This document shows, piece by piece, positions 43,240 through 52,225 of a stretch of 64,000 nucleotides of DNA. Every line of letters starts with the position of its first letter. Positions within the stretch are counted from its first letter, which is position 1. Under the pieces are notes generated by a model. It had not been told where the DNA came from and did not search any database. It was given only the letters and a program-made list of their open reading frames with translations. Source of the DNA: DAOUJH01 sp965116555 (lineage in GTDB: Bacteria > Chloroflexota > Dehalococcoidia > Lucifugimonadales > QGNO01); assembly GCA_965116555.1 (NCBI GenBank), contig OZ220698.1, forward strand, positions 682,001-746,000. Reading direction: 5' to 3'. The position numbers were made by a program, and so were the translations under genes.

Positions 43240-43315
43240 GCCACAGAAACCTACCTTCGGGATGGGGATCACCCGTACATTATAGCCCAATCACAAGCGT
43301 CTCATCTCTTTGGCG
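43240..43315 (-). pseudogene. Relic of a duplicated lipoprotein promoter and 5' end
   Basis: This ~75-base stretch is nearly the same as 45793-45869, which holds the end of the MFS gene, a TATAAT box and the first codons of the lipoprotein gene. Here the leftward reading keeps AKEMRRL-stop, like the MFS C-terminus REMRRL-stop, then TATAAT, then GTGATCCCCATC; the frame ends in a stop after 24 codons without a lipobox. It is a decayed copy and shows that this block has been duplicated about 2.5 kb away. Confidence 0.75.
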
Positions 43316-43358
43316 GCGCTATGTTGGAGGGCGTGGGCGATAGTGTCGGTTCCGGCAT

Positions 43359-43877
43359 CTAAGGGTTTAATGGCTTGTAGGAGGAAATTACCAACGTATA
43401 TCCATGGTCGGCCGCGTCAGAAAAAGTTGCTCCAAAGTATACGGGATAACGCAAACGAGGATGGTATTCTGCGCTGAAGTACGGAGCCGGCCGGAATCCT
43501 GTTAAAGCTAAAGCATGTTCAATCTCACGAAACAGGTCATCGATAGTCTGGTGGGGGTAGATATCGGTTACCACTTCACCGGAGTAGATGTCCCTCACTG
43601 ACTCAATGGCACCGTTTCTGACCGTGATCATGAGGGGCGTGTTATTTGTAGGACAAAGGCAACTGGCCTCGGCCTCAAAGACATAGTCGCCCGAGCCTTC
43701 GAACTCCCAACCCGCCTTGGCGGAGGCAAATTTATCCCTGGCCGCCTCAAGGTTGTAATTGACCGTAGGCGTAGGTGTCGACGGCGTCGTCTGGCAGGCA
43801 ATCGACAATAGGACCGCCAGTAAGCCAACAATCAGCATAACTAGTACCCACCGCGATTTCCAGATGTGGCTGCTCAT
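43359..43877 (-). CDS. Lipoprotein with DUF6174-like domain
   Basis: This 172-residue lipoprotein has the leader WVLVMLIVGLLAVLLSIACQ with lipobox LSIAC, a short TTPSTPTPT stalk and a DUF6174-like domain: AKAGWEFEGSGDYVFEAEASC, then PLMITVRNGAIESVRDIYSGE, and TIDDLFREIEHAL. The Cys pair CLC may form a bond. The start ATG overlaps the stop of the TolB/LRR lipoprotein gene as ATGA, so the two are co-translated. The leader and stalk match those of three other lipoproteins in the window. Confidence 0.8.
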   Translation of the reverse strand: MSSHIWKSRWVLVMLIVGLLAVLLSIACQTTPSTPTPTVNYNLEAARDKFASAKAGWEFEGSGDYVFEAEASCLCPTNNTPLMITVRNGAIESVRDIYSGEVVTDIYPHQTIDDLFREIEHALALTGFRPAPYFSAEYHPRLRYPVYFGATFSDAADHGYTLVISSYKPLNP

Positions 43878-45826
43878 GGACTCACCGCCTCTTCGCAATT
43901 CGGGAGATTGAGGCTCCTTAAGTCGTTGCCCTCAATGCTCCGCAAGGCTGTTGGGATGCAACCGGTAAATCGATTGGGGCTCAAGGAAAGCCACAGGTTC
44001 GTGAGGTTGCCCAGTTCCGGCGGGATGCTCCCGCCCAAGTAGTTAAAGTCGAGGAACAGCCTGCTGAGCTCGGTCAAGCTGCCCAACTCAGGCGGGATGC
44101 TCCCAGTCAGGTAGTTACCGCGGAGGTTCAGCCACTGCAGCTTCATCAAGCTGCCCAACTCAGGCGGGATGCTCCCAGTCAGGTAGTTAGCAGCGAGGTT
44201 CAGGTACGACAGATTCATCAAGCTGCCCAACTCAGGCGGGATGCTCCCAGTCAGGTAGTTACCACTGAGGTTCAGAGTCCTGAGCTCGGTCAGTCCCCCC
44301 AGCTCAGGTGGCAGCGTGCCCGTAACTTTATCGGGTATGGTATCAACCAGGTCATAGGTTAAAAGAATCAAATCGTGGACACGGGACGGTGAGCCGCCCA
44401 GGAAGATCCCGTCCCACGCTCTCATAGGAGTGCTCCCGCTCCAGTTCAACTCGACATCCCCTCCCAGCCTGTCCCGGATGCTCAGCAGGACCTCGCAGTC
44501 GTGGACCAGACCCGGGTTAGCCTCCGGCTCCCGGATGATGTAGCCCGCCGAGCACGCCGCCAGATTCACGGGCCTCTCGGACGGGGACGGGTCCAATGCG
44601 CGGAGGCGACCCTCCGCATCCTCAACCACCAGAAGGCGCAGGTCGGTCCCGTCGCGGGCCATCGTCACAAGGAGATGGTCAACGTAGTAGACGGCAACCC
44701 GGGAACCGTCAGGAGACCAGGCAGCTCTGCCTGAATGGCCAAGGGGACGCAGGCCACTGCCGTCCGAACCTATAACGTACAGATGGTAGGAGGTGAACAG
44801 GAGCTCCGAACCGTCCGGAGACCAAGAGACCTGTGAGACGGGAGTTGAGGGGTCATCGGGACCGCTCCTCCATATCGTACGCTGCCCTGTGCCATCGGCT
44901 TTGACGGCATAAATCACCGATTCCTCTCCCTCGACTGCGGCGAAGGCCAACTCCTCACCGTCCGGGGACCACGCGGCGGGCGCCGTGGTCTCTCCTATCC
45001 GGGTCAGCTCCGAATCATCCGATCGCACGGTGTAGAGGACGCGTTCCAGAGGACAACACTCTCCCTCATACGCGATGAACGCCAACCACTGACCATCAGG
45101 CGACCACGCCGGGGGGTAAAGGGCCAGCCTCTTGGTAGAGTAGAGCCGCCTCACTTCGCCATTCTCCGCGGACATAATGTATAGCCCCACGACGCTACCT
45201 GCTCTGTAGTATTGCCAGGAACTCCTTATGAAAGCTATTTCGGCCCCATCGGGTGACCATACCGGGTAGTTTTCGAAGTATTCGTTCTCCGTCAACAGGC
45301 GATACCCTGAACCGTCCATGTTCACTGTTGCTATGTCGTAGAACGAATCATAGAGCGGCTCACAGGCCGAATAGACAATGCGAGATCCGTCCGGCGATAC
45401 GTCGGCGTAGAACCCGTAGCCCATGACATCTTCGTCAACCGCCCGTCGCACCTGGGAGTGTTCGATGTCAAACGTCCAGACCTCGTTGTCGAGCCTGAGT
45501 TGATGATACTGTACCTCCTCTACCAGAACACCGAGCACCAGATGGGAGCCGTCTTCTGTCCAGTGCAGAAAATGCTGGTACAAATCTCCCTGGTAGGGCC
45601 GACCAGTAGGGTCACATGATGGGTTATCTGGGCCGGCGTCTGGTCCGTATGTGGGGGTTGGTATAGGTGTGGGTGTAGGCGTGGAGGTCGGTGTGAGTGT
45701 TGCTGTTGGCGACGGTACAGGCGTCGCTGTTGGAGTAGGTGTCGGCGGCGTGGTCTGGCAGGCAATCAATAAGACCGCCAGCATTCCCACCAGCCACAGA
45801 AAAGCTACCTTCCGAATGGGGATCAC
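43874..45826 (-). CDS. Lipoprotein with TolB-like propeller and leucine-rich repeats
   Basis: This 650-residue surface lipoprotein has the leader VAFLWLVGMLAVLLIACQ, a Thr-Pro stalk, a six-bladed TolB/WD40-like propeller with repeated SPDGSRIVYSA, SPDGAEIAFIRS, SPDGQWLAFIAY, SPDGEELAFAAV, SPDGSELLFTSY and SPDGSRVAVYYV, and then about five plant-type leucine-rich repeats of the NYLTGSIPPELGSL kind. It ends PNCEEAVSP. I start at GTG 45826 because a TATAAT lies seven bases upstream, which places the upstream TTG inside the promoter. It probably binds a ligand at the cell surface. It follows the MFS gene on the same strand. Confidence 0.85.
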   Translation of the reverse strand: MIPIRKVAFLWLVGMLAVLLIACQTTPPTPTPTATPVPSPTATLTPTSTPTPTPIPTPTYGPDAGPDNPSCDPTGRPYQGDLYQHFLHWTEDGSHLVLGVLVEEVQYHQLRLDNEVWTFDIEHSQVRRAVDEDVMGYGFYADVSPDGSRIVYSACEPLYDSFYDIATVNMDGSGYRLLTENEYFENYPVWSPDGAEIAFIRSSWQYYRAGSVVGLYIMSAENGEVRRLYSTKRLALYPPAWSPDGQWLAFIAYEGECCPLERVLYTVRSDDSELTRIGETTAPAAWSPDGEELAFAAVEGEESVIYAVKADGTGQRTIWRSGPDDPSTPVSQVSWSPDGSELLFTSYHLYVIGSDGSGLRPLGHSGRAAWSPDGSRVAVYYVDHLLVTMARDGTDLRLLVVEDAEGRLRALDPSPSERPVNLAACSAGYIIREPEANPGLVHDCEVLLSIRDRLGGDVELNWSGSTPMRAWDGIFLGGSPSRVHDLILLTYDLVDTIPDKVTGTLPPELGGLTELRTLNLSGNYLTGSIPPELGSLMNLSYLNLAANYLTGSIPPELGSLMKLQWLNLRGNYLTGSIPPELGSLTELSRLFLDFNYLGGSIPPELGNLTNLWLSLSPNRFTGCIPTALRSIEGNDLRSLNLPNCEEAVSP

Positions 45827-45833
45827 CCGTGCA

Positions 45834-45839
45834 TTATAG
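45834..45839 (-). promoter_or_regulatory. -10 box for a possibly leaderless lipoprotein mRNA
   Basis: Read leftward, TATAAT ends seven bases before GTG 45826, so transcription would start at or within a base or two of the start codon. No ribosome site lies between. The same box and spacing are kept in the relic copy at 43240-43315. Confidence 0.5.
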
Positions 45840-45844
45840 CCCAA

Positions 45845-47131
45845 TCAGAGGCGTCTCATCTCCCTGGCAAACGTCACCCATATCGCGGTGAGGACAAAGC
45901 CCACAAGGGCTATGGTAGCCACCGCCTGCTGGGGCGACCATACCTCTGCCAGCGCGCCCATGATGAGCGACCCTAATGGTAATACGCCGATGGCCATGCT
46001 CTGGATTCCCATCAGCCTGCCGCGCACGTCTTCGCTGACCGAAAGCAGCACCAGGGCGGCCTGCATGGTGCCGAAGCCCGACATGCCCATTCCGGCAAAC
46101 AGAAGCGCGGCAAACGAGAGGGGGAACGTGTTGGAGATTCCGAAGACGAAGAGGAATGCCATGCAGGCAAGCGTGCCGCTGTAGTAGTAGAGCGATTTCC
46201 TGGGGATATCGCGCCTGCTGACGATGAAGATGGTTCCTATGAGCGCGCCGAGTCCGCCGGCTGCGCCCAGCACTCCCATGGCGGCGGGGCTGACCTGCAG
46301 CACCTTCTGGGCAAAGACGGGAATGAGCGGGGTGTGGGGCGGAAAGGTGAGGTTGAACAGGATGGTGATGCCGAACACGCCGATGATGGCCCTGTTTCCG
46401 GCGATGACTCGGAATCCGTCGGCGACGGACGTGAAGACGGAGCTTGGCTTCAGGCCCAGCCGCCGGGGCAGGTTCTGCGATTGCACGCGATAAACCAGGG
46501 CGGCCGCGGCGGAAAACATCAGAGCCGCCGCCAGGTATACCCAGGCCACGTTGATAAAGGCTTGTTCGGGCAGGAAGTCGAGGAGAAGTCCGGCGATGAA
46601 CGGGCCCGCCATGATACCGGCAGTCATATTCACCGTATCCAGCGCTACACCGTAGGTAAGCACCTCCTTTCTCACCAGGTCAGGTATGAAAGAGCGGCGG
46701 GTGATCTGGTCCATGGTGAGAGAAGCGCCGACAACAAAGGTGAGTAGGATGATTTGCCATTCGTTCACGTTGCCTGAGAAGACAAGGAAGGCCGCTATTA
46801 CCGATGTGACCAGGTTCAATCCCAGACCGAGCAGGAGGAGCCGCCTGCGATCGAATGAGTCGGCGATTACGCCAATAGCCACGCCGACAAGGAGCAGGGG
46901 AGCGGTGGAGGCCACGCCTACCATATTGGTGAGGAATGTGGAATCGGTGAGCTGGAGCACCAGGTAACCGGAGACGAGGAACCACATCCAGCGTCCCATT
47001 TGTGTGAACAGCCCGGCGGGAAAGAAGAGACGGTAGTTCCTGTCCTGCAGGACTTCTATAACGGGACGCCTGGCGGCCCTTTCTCCGGATGGCTTTGTTA
47101 TGTCAGCGGGCCCGGTCTCTGGTGAGTCCAA
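45845..47131 (-). CDS. MFS exporter (EntS/MFS_3-like)
   Basis: This 428-residue transporter has about twelve membrane spans, beginning after RNYRLFFPAGLFTQMGRWMWFL, the N-terminal pattern of the enterobactin-exporter-like MFS_3 group. The loop DSFDRRRLLLLGLGLN between spans two and three is the MFS motif A region, and DVRGRLMGIQSMAIGVLPLG is its second-half equivalent. The start is TTG 47131 with GGAGG five bases upstream. It lies 22 bases after the S9 peptidase gene. Substrate unknown; a peptide or drug export role is possible. Confidence 0.88.
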   Translation of the reverse strand: MDSPETGPADITKPSGERAARRPVIEVLQDRNYRLFFPAGLFTQMGRWMWFLVSGYLVLQLTDSTFLTNMVGVASTAPLLLVGVAIGVIADSFDRRRLLLLGLGLNLVTSVIAAFLVFSGNVNEWQIILLTFVVGASLTMDQITRRSFIPDLVRKEVLTYGVALDTVNMTAGIMAGPFIAGLLLDFLPEQAFINVAWVYLAAALMFSAAAALVYRVQSQNLPRRLGLKPSSVFTSVADGFRVIAGNRAIIGVFGITILFNLTFPPHTPLIPVFAQKVLQVSPAAMGVLGAAGGLGALIGTIFIVSRRDIPRKSLYYYSGTLACMAFLFVFGISNTFPLSFAALLFAGMGMSGFGTMQAALVLLSVSEDVRGRLMGIQSMAIGVLPLGSLIMGALAEVWSPQQAVATIALVGFVLTAIWVTFAREMRRL

Positions 47132-47153
47132 TCAGGCCTCCGGCTTGTTGTCT

Positions 47154-49100
47154 CTAGGCAAGGTACCTGTTGAACCAGTCGAGGACGCGTTGCAGATACT
47201 CTTTCCTCATCTTGGGATGGCCGCTGTTGCGGAAGCCGTGCGCCCCATCAGGGAAGCGCACGAACTCCACCTCTTTGCCCAGTCTCTTCAGGGAGACAAA
47301 GTACTGCTCGCTTTGTCCTATGGGGCAGCGGTAGTCGGTTTCTCCATGCAGCAGCAGCACCGGCGTGTTCACCTGCGGGGCGTAGGTTATGGGGGAGCGC
47401 TTCATCATCTCGTCGAATACTACGTCGCGTCTGCCTCCCCATTGCTTCTCACCGAAGCTGATGCCAATGTCCGACGTGCCCGCCATGCTGGAGAGGTCTA
47501 TGCAGGGCGCGCCCACCACCGACGCTTTGAACCGGTCGGTGTGGCCCACGGTCCAGCTGGTCATGTAGCCGCCGTAGCTGTATCCGTGCACTCCAAGCCT
47601 GGATTCGTCCACGTATGGCTTGGAGACCATCTCGTCCACGGCCTGCATGATGTCAAGATAGTCCTCTCCGCCCCAATCGTTGAGGACAGCCATGGTGAAG
47701 TCTCCGCCGTAGGTGGAGGAGCCCCTGGGGTTGACCGCCAGCACTATGTATCCGGCGGTAGCGAGGACCTGGTGCAGCGTACTGAAGGCGTCCATGAAGA
47801 CGCCGTTGGGGCCGCCGTGAATCTCCAACACCATGGGGTAGACCTTGGACTCGTCAAAGCCGGGTGGAAGCAGGACGCGCGACTCTATGTCATAGCCTGC
47901 CCTGGCCAGTTGGAACTTGCTCTGCTTGGCCGGCGGGTGCTCTTGGAGGTATTCGCGGTTGTAGTCGGTGAGCTGATTGCCGCTTCCATTGGCGACATCG
48001 ACCAGGTGAATATCACCCGGTGAACCCGGCGATACGGAAAGCAATACAGCCTTGGAAGCGTCCGCACTGAGAGAGGAGGCCGTGAGCTGTGCGCCGCCGC
48101 CGTATATTCGCTTCACCTCGCCGCCATCTACGGGCACGGAGCAGAGGAACGACTCTCCCCTGGCATCGGCAAGGAAGTAGAGAACGCCGTCGTCCGTCCA
48201 GACCATCTTGGTAAACGGCCCCTGCGGGGGGAATCCGGCCACGGGCTTTATGGTGTCGTCGGTGAGACGCTTGGGTTCTTGGCCGGGCTGGATCACGTAC
48301 AGCCAGCCCTGGTAGCTGGCGCTGCCGTTTTCGACGTCGGAGCCAACGGCGATGAGCTTGCCGCCGTCCGGAGACCATCCCAGAGCGGCGATGGTGTGCA
48401 ATCCGGCGGACCAGAGAGCGGGTTCGCCGCCGTTTGCCGATACCACGTAAGCCTGGGAATAGTCGAACAGGTCCTTGTCCTCCGAGCGCTCCGATATGAA
48501 GGCGATCCGGGAGCTGTCCGGCGACCATACCGGGGCATAGTTCTCATAGTCGCCCTGGGTAAGCTGGCTTGCCTCGCCACCAACCTCCACGACGAAGATC
48601 TGCCGGTGTCCGTCGCCGCGCCAGCCCAGCACGTCGTGCCTGTATTTGATGCGGTTGACCACCTTCACCCTGGGGTCTTTCTTTGGGTCGTGGCCATCTT
48701 CCGGCTGGTCGGGGTCAACGTTGGAGACGGCCGCTATGCGCTGCCCGTCCGGCGCCCAGGCAAAGTCGCTGACACCGCCGCGCAGTGATGTTATCTGAAC
48801 GGCCTCTCCGCCATTCGTCTTCATCACCCAGACCTGCCTGCGATCTTTGTCGTCGGGGCGTAGAAAGGCCAGCGATTCACCGTCGGACGAGAACTGCGGA
48901 TTGCCATCCTTTGGGCCGTGGGTAAAAGAGGCCGAGCTTCCACTGTTCAGGTCTAACATCTGCACCTGAGAGCAATCTTCTCCGGTATCGCCGTCGACAC
49001 ACGATTTGACGAACACCACTTTGCTTCCATCCGCTGATATATCCGGTCCTGAGACGTTGACAAGCTGGTAAACCAGATCCGGTGTTATTGAACTAGCCAT
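47154..49100 (-). CDS. S9-family prolyl oligopeptidase/acylaminoacyl peptidase
   Basis: This 648-residue serine peptidase has an N-terminal beta-propeller (repeats such as SADGSKVVFVKS, SSDGESLAFLRP, APDGQRIAAVSN, SPDSSRIAFISE) and a C-terminal alpha/beta-hydrolase domain with catalytic Ser508 in HGYSYGGYMTSW, Asp589 in GETDYRCP and His621 in PDGAHGF. No signal peptide is seen, so it probably trims peptides in the cytoplasm. GGAGGT precedes the ATG. It lies between the luciferase-like oxidoreductase and the MFS gene in one leftward operon. Confidence 0.95.
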   Translation of the reverse strand: MASSITPDLVYQLVNVSGPDISADGSKVVFVKSCVDGDTGEDCSQVQMLDLNSGSSASFTHGPKDGNPQFSSDGESLAFLRPDDKDRRQVWVMKTNGGEAVQITSLRGGVSDFAWAPDGQRIAAVSNVDPDQPEDGHDPKKDPRVKVVNRIKYRHDVLGWRGDGHRQIFVVEVGGEASQLTQGDYENYAPVWSPDSSRIAFISERSEDKDLFDYSQAYVVSANGGEPALWSAGLHTIAALGWSPDGGKLIAVGSDVENGSASYQGWLYVIQPGQEPKRLTDDTIKPVAGFPPQGPFTKMVWTDDGVLYFLADARGESFLCSVPVDGGEVKRIYGGGAQLTASSLSADASKAVLLSVSPGSPGDIHLVDVANGSGNQLTDYNREYLQEHPPAKQSKFQLARAGYDIESRVLLPPGFDESKVYPMVLEIHGGPNGVFMDAFSTLHQVLATAGYIVLAVNPRGSSTYGGDFTMAVLNDWGGEDYLDIMQAVDEMVSKPYVDESRLGVHGYSYGGYMTSWTVGHTDRFKASVVGAPCIDLSSMAGTSDIGISFGEKQWGGRRDVVFDEMMKRSPITYAPQVNTPVLLLHGETDYRCPIGQSEQYFVSLKRLGKEVEFVRFPDGAHGFRNSGHPKMRKEYLQRVLDWFNRYLA

Positions 49101-49125
49101 GATTACCTCCTATGAGTCGATACAC

Positions 49126-49992
49126 TCACTCACCAGCCGCTTCATGGAAGCGGCGCACCGCGTCCAAGTGCTCGGCGACTGTCTTCAATCCGGCGTTCAT
49201 TGTGTTCAGGCACACATGGGTAGCACCCAGGGCGCGCCATGCTTCCACGGTCTTCATCCAGTCGTCCGGCCCGCCTTGGGCGACTCTTACGCCTCCCTCT
49301 ATCCCGATGGTTGCCGGATCGCGGCCTGCCTCTTCAGCGTAGGCCCGGATGCGCTCCAAGCGTTGTTGCGTAGACTCGTTTGGCGGTCCGGTAAGGATCC
49401 ACCCGTCCGATAGGGTGGCTACCCTTTTGAGCACCTGCTCCGCGTTTCCTCCCAGCCAGATGGGAATGGGACGCTGCACGGGCAGGGGATTGAGGCCGGC
49501 GGCGGTTATTGTGTCCCACTTTCCGTTGAAGGTGACCGTTTCGTTCGTCCAGAGCCGGCGCATGAGCTCTATCTGCTCTTCGCTACGCTTTCCACGTACG
49601 TGGAAGTCCTGGCCGAGCGCTTTGAACTCCACGTGGTTCCACCCAATGCCGATGCCCAGGCGCAGGCGACCGCCGCTCAGCACGTCCACCTCCGCCGCCT
49701 GCTTGGCGACCAAGGCAGTTTGGCGCTGAGGGAGGATGATTATGCCCGTGGTCAGCTCTATGGCGGAGGTGACGGCAGCCAAATAACCGTAGAGGACAAA
49801 AGGTTCGTGGAACATGTCCTCCTTGGTGTACGTGCCTCCCCAGTCCTTGTAGTGGGACGTATCCGCACCCAGCACGTGGTCGTAGACCAACAGATGGTTG
49901 AACCCAAGCTCCTCCACAACCTGCGCGAACTCCCGTATAGCGCCGGGGTCTGTGCCTATTTCGGTTTGGGGGAAGGTAACGCCCAGCTTCAC
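49126..49992 (-). CDS. Luciferase-like (probably F420-dependent) oxidoreductase
   Basis: This 288-residue barrel protein belongs to the bacterial luciferase-like monooxygenase superfamily. It begins KLGVTFPQTEIGTDPGAIREFAQ and shows HLLVYDHVLGAD, ELTTGIIILPQRQTALVAKQAAEVDVLSGGR, GIGIGWNHVEFKALG and RPIPIWLGGN, typical of the branch predicted to use F420. The start is GTG 49992 behind GGAGG. With npdG in the same window, reduced F420 as cofactor is likely; flavin remains possible. It leads the operon with the S9 peptidase and MFS transporter. Confidence 0.88.
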   Translation of the reverse strand: MKLGVTFPQTEIGTDPGAIREFAQVVEELGFNHLLVYDHVLGADTSHYKDWGGTYTKEDMFHEPFVLYGYLAAVTSAIELTTGIIILPQRQTALVAKQAAEVDVLSGGRLRLGIGIGWNHVEFKALGQDFHVRGKRSEEQIELMRRLWTNETVTFNGKWDTITAAGLNPLPVQRPIPIWLGGNAEQVLKRVATLSDGWILTGPPNESTQQRLERIRAYAEEAGRDPATIGIEGGVRVAQGGPDDWMKTVEAWRALGATHVCLNTMNAGLKTVAEHLDAVRRFHEAAGE

Positions 49993-50085
49993 GATGCCTC
50001 CAACCGTCCGGCTAATCTCATACGGTTGAGAAATGAACCGGACATATTTTTCGAGTTGAACGAGCCTTTCCGAGCGTGTGCCGTT

Positions 50086-50853
50086 CTAGAACATCCAGTG
50101 GCCGCCGTCGACGCACAGTGTCTGACCTACTACGTAGCTGGCGTCGTCGGAGGCCAGGAAGGCGATTGCTCCCGCCAGCTCCTCCGATTCCCCAAAGCGG
50201 CCTGCGGGGATGGTGAGAAGCGCATCGCGCTGCTGCTCGGGGGGCATCTTCTTCCAGTTGGCGTTCGGCACCGTGGCTATGGCACCGGGGGCTATGGCGT
50301 TGACGTTGACGCCGTGCGGCGCCAGGTCCACGGCCAACTGGCGGGTCAGTCCGAGCAGACCGGCCTTGGCGGCGGCGTAGGGGATGACCTTGCTCCGGCT
50401 GTTGCTCCGGCCTGCGCCTGAGGAGATGTTGACGATGCGTCCCCAACCCTTCTTCTTCATGTCACCGGCGAAGGTCTTGGCGGTGAGGAAGGAGGCCCTC
50501 ATGTTCAGGCTCACCACGGCGTCCCAGTCCTCCTCGGACAGCTCGTCAAGGCCTGGAGGCGCACCCAGGCTGCTCCCCGCCACGTTGACCAGTATGTCCA
50601 CGGTGCCCAGCGCGTCCACGGTTTGCCGGGCCGCTTGCTGCACTTGATTCATGTCGGTGACGTCTACCTGCAGCCCCAGCGACTTGTGACCTGCCGCTGC
50701 AATCTCCTGCGCGGTCTCCATCACCTTGTCGCCGACGATGTCCCAGCAGGCTACGGCTGCGCCCCGATCCGCCAGCTCCTTGGCGGTGACCTTCCCCATG
50801 CCCATTGCCGAGCCGGTTACCACGGCTACGCGGCCATCCAGATTTGTACCCAT
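50086..50853 (-). CDS. Short-chain dehydrogenase/reductase
   Basis: This 255-residue classical SDR has the cofactor motif TGSAMGMG, NVAGS, catalytic Ser in NISSGAG and Tyr/Lys in YAAAK, then the ending GQTLCVDGGHWMF. Thus all catalytic residues are present. I start at ATG 50853, which has GGAGG at good spacing; the longer frame overlaps the upstream gene. It is the third gene of a leftward operon with a hydantoinase-type amidohydrolase and an MmgE/PrpD protein. It may oxidise a hydroxy-acid made by them, but the substrate is not known. Confidence 0.9.
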   Translation of the reverse strand: MGTNLDGRVAVVTGSAMGMGKVTAKELADRGAAVACWDIVGDKVMETAQEIAAAGHKSLGLQVDVTDMNQVQQAARQTVDALGTVDILVNVAGSSLGAPPGLDELSEEDWDAVVSLNMRASFLTAKTFAGDMKKKGWGRIVNISSGAGRSNSRSKVIPYAAAKAGLLGLTRQLAVDLAPHGVNVNAIAPGAIATVPNANWKKMPPEQQRDALLTIPAGRFGESEELAGAIAFLASDDASYVVGQTLCVDGGHWMF

Positions 50854-50866
50854 TCTTCCCTCCTTA

Positions 50867-52216
50867 CTACTTCCCGCCCAGCAGCGCCGTGAGCTCTCTG
50901 ACATCCGGCATATCATCCAGGCGGTCTATTGCTTTAATTACTGTATTGGCCCTTTCCAGTCCCAGGATGTCCTGGGTGAGGAAGAGGAACTTGTCTACCA
51001 GTTGCTGATGCGGCACCGGGTTCCCGGCGTCGCCCCGTATGGAGTTGGTGGTCTCATAGAATGTGCGGCCGTCCCTGAGACGAACGGTTACCTCGGCGCA
51101 GGGCTGGTCGTCGCGCCGCACGGTCATGTCAGGGTTCAAGGTCACGTTCACCCTGGCCGATAGGTCCTGGATGGTTGGATCTGCTACAGCATCCCGGTAG
51201 AAGGACGTGATGTCGGCGCCATGCCGCACGATAGCCGAGGCCACCGCATAGGGGATGTTGAACTTGGCGCTCAGCATGTTAGGCGGGTAGGGGCCCACCA
51301 TTCCCAGCGGTATGCCTCCGATGGTCTCCACGTCCACCGCCTCCACTTCTTCCGCGGCAAACTGTTCCCTGCCACATATGTCCAACAGGGCGTCCAGGGT
51401 AGGGTGGTTGTAACGGCAACAGGCGTGGAACTTGAAGTAGTTCTGCTGTATGCGGTGTATTCCGCCCAAGCCCTGCACCGCGTCGTCAGCATGAAACTCA
51501 TCACCCAGGATGGTGCCGAAGACATCGGCGGGGGCGTCGTGAATGCCGGTGTAGCCTGCTTCGTACATGTGGACGGCGAGGATGCCCTGGAACCCGGACC
51601 TGCCCGAATAGGCGTTGCGGATGGTAGCGCCTTCAAAGCAGGGCGTCCAGCTGTTGCCCGGGCTCATAGAGGTGGAGATGTTTACAACGTCCCGCACCTG
51701 GCTTGCCGTGTAGCCCTTCAGCTTGGCCACGGCCGCGGCTGCGCCCGGTGTGCCCCAGTGGCCGTGGGAGTGGACGTTGGGGCGCGGCCTGCTGGCGCTG
51801 CCCAACCGCGACGAGACTTCATATCCAAGAAGCAGGCTCTCCATGAGCTGCCTGCCGCTTATGCCCATCTCTTCACCAACGGCCAGAGCCGCAGGCATTA
51901 CGTGGATTGAAGGGTGGCCTCCGCCGTAGCGGTTGCCTTCGTCCATCTCCAAACCCACACCGGCGGTGCCGTTGACCAAGGTTGCCCACATGGGCTCCGC
52001 CTTGAAGGGGGTGCCCAGGATGGTAGAGGTGTGCGGCGCGGATCTTTCAGAGGCCAGCTTGGCAAAGGCGGCGTTCTCCGGCAGCTGATAACCGGCCACA
52101 ATAGCGCCCACGGTGTCGAGCACAACGTCACGCGTTGCGGATAGCGCCTCTTCGCTCAGTTCCTCATAGCTTGTGCTGGCAACGAAATCCGACAGTGTAT
52201 CCAAATAGTCAGCCAT
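50867..52216 (-). CDS. MmgE/PrpD-family protein
   Basis: This 449-residue protein resembles 2-methylcitrate dehydratase and iminodisuccinate epimerase relatives. Features are DVVLDTVGAIVAGYQLPEN, ATLVNGTAGVGLEMDEGNRYGGGHPSIHVMPAALAVGEE (in parts), SHGHWGTPGAAAAVAKLKG and FKFHACCRYNHPTLDALLD, all typical of the family. ATG 52216 follows AGGAGG by five bases. The hydantoinase gene ends ten bases upstream, so the two are co-transcribed. Members dehydrate or epimerise small di- and tricarboxylates; the true reaction here is unknown. Confidence 0.9.
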   Translation of the reverse strand: MADYLDTLSDFVASTSYEELSEEALSATRDVVLDTVGAIVAGYQLPENAAFAKLASERSAPHTSTILGTPFKAEPMWATLVNGTAGVGLEMDEGNRYGGGHPSIHVMPAALAVGEEMGISGRQLMESLLLGYEVSSRLGSASRPRPNVHSHGHWGTPGAAAAVAKLKGYTASQVRDVVNISTSMSPGNSWTPCFEGATIRNAYSGRSGFQGILAVHMYEAGYTGIHDAPADVFGTILGDEFHADDAVQGLGGIHRIQQNYFKFHACCRYNHPTLDALLDICGREQFAAEEVEAVDVETIGGIPLGMVGPYPPNMLSAKFNIPYAVASAIVRHGADITSFYRDAVADPTIQDLSARVNVTLNPDMTVRRDDQPCAEVTVRLRDGRTFYETTNSIRGDAGNPVPHQQLVDKFLFLTQDILGLERANTVIKAIDRLDDMPDVRELTALLGGK

Positions 52217-52225
52217 TTCCACCTC

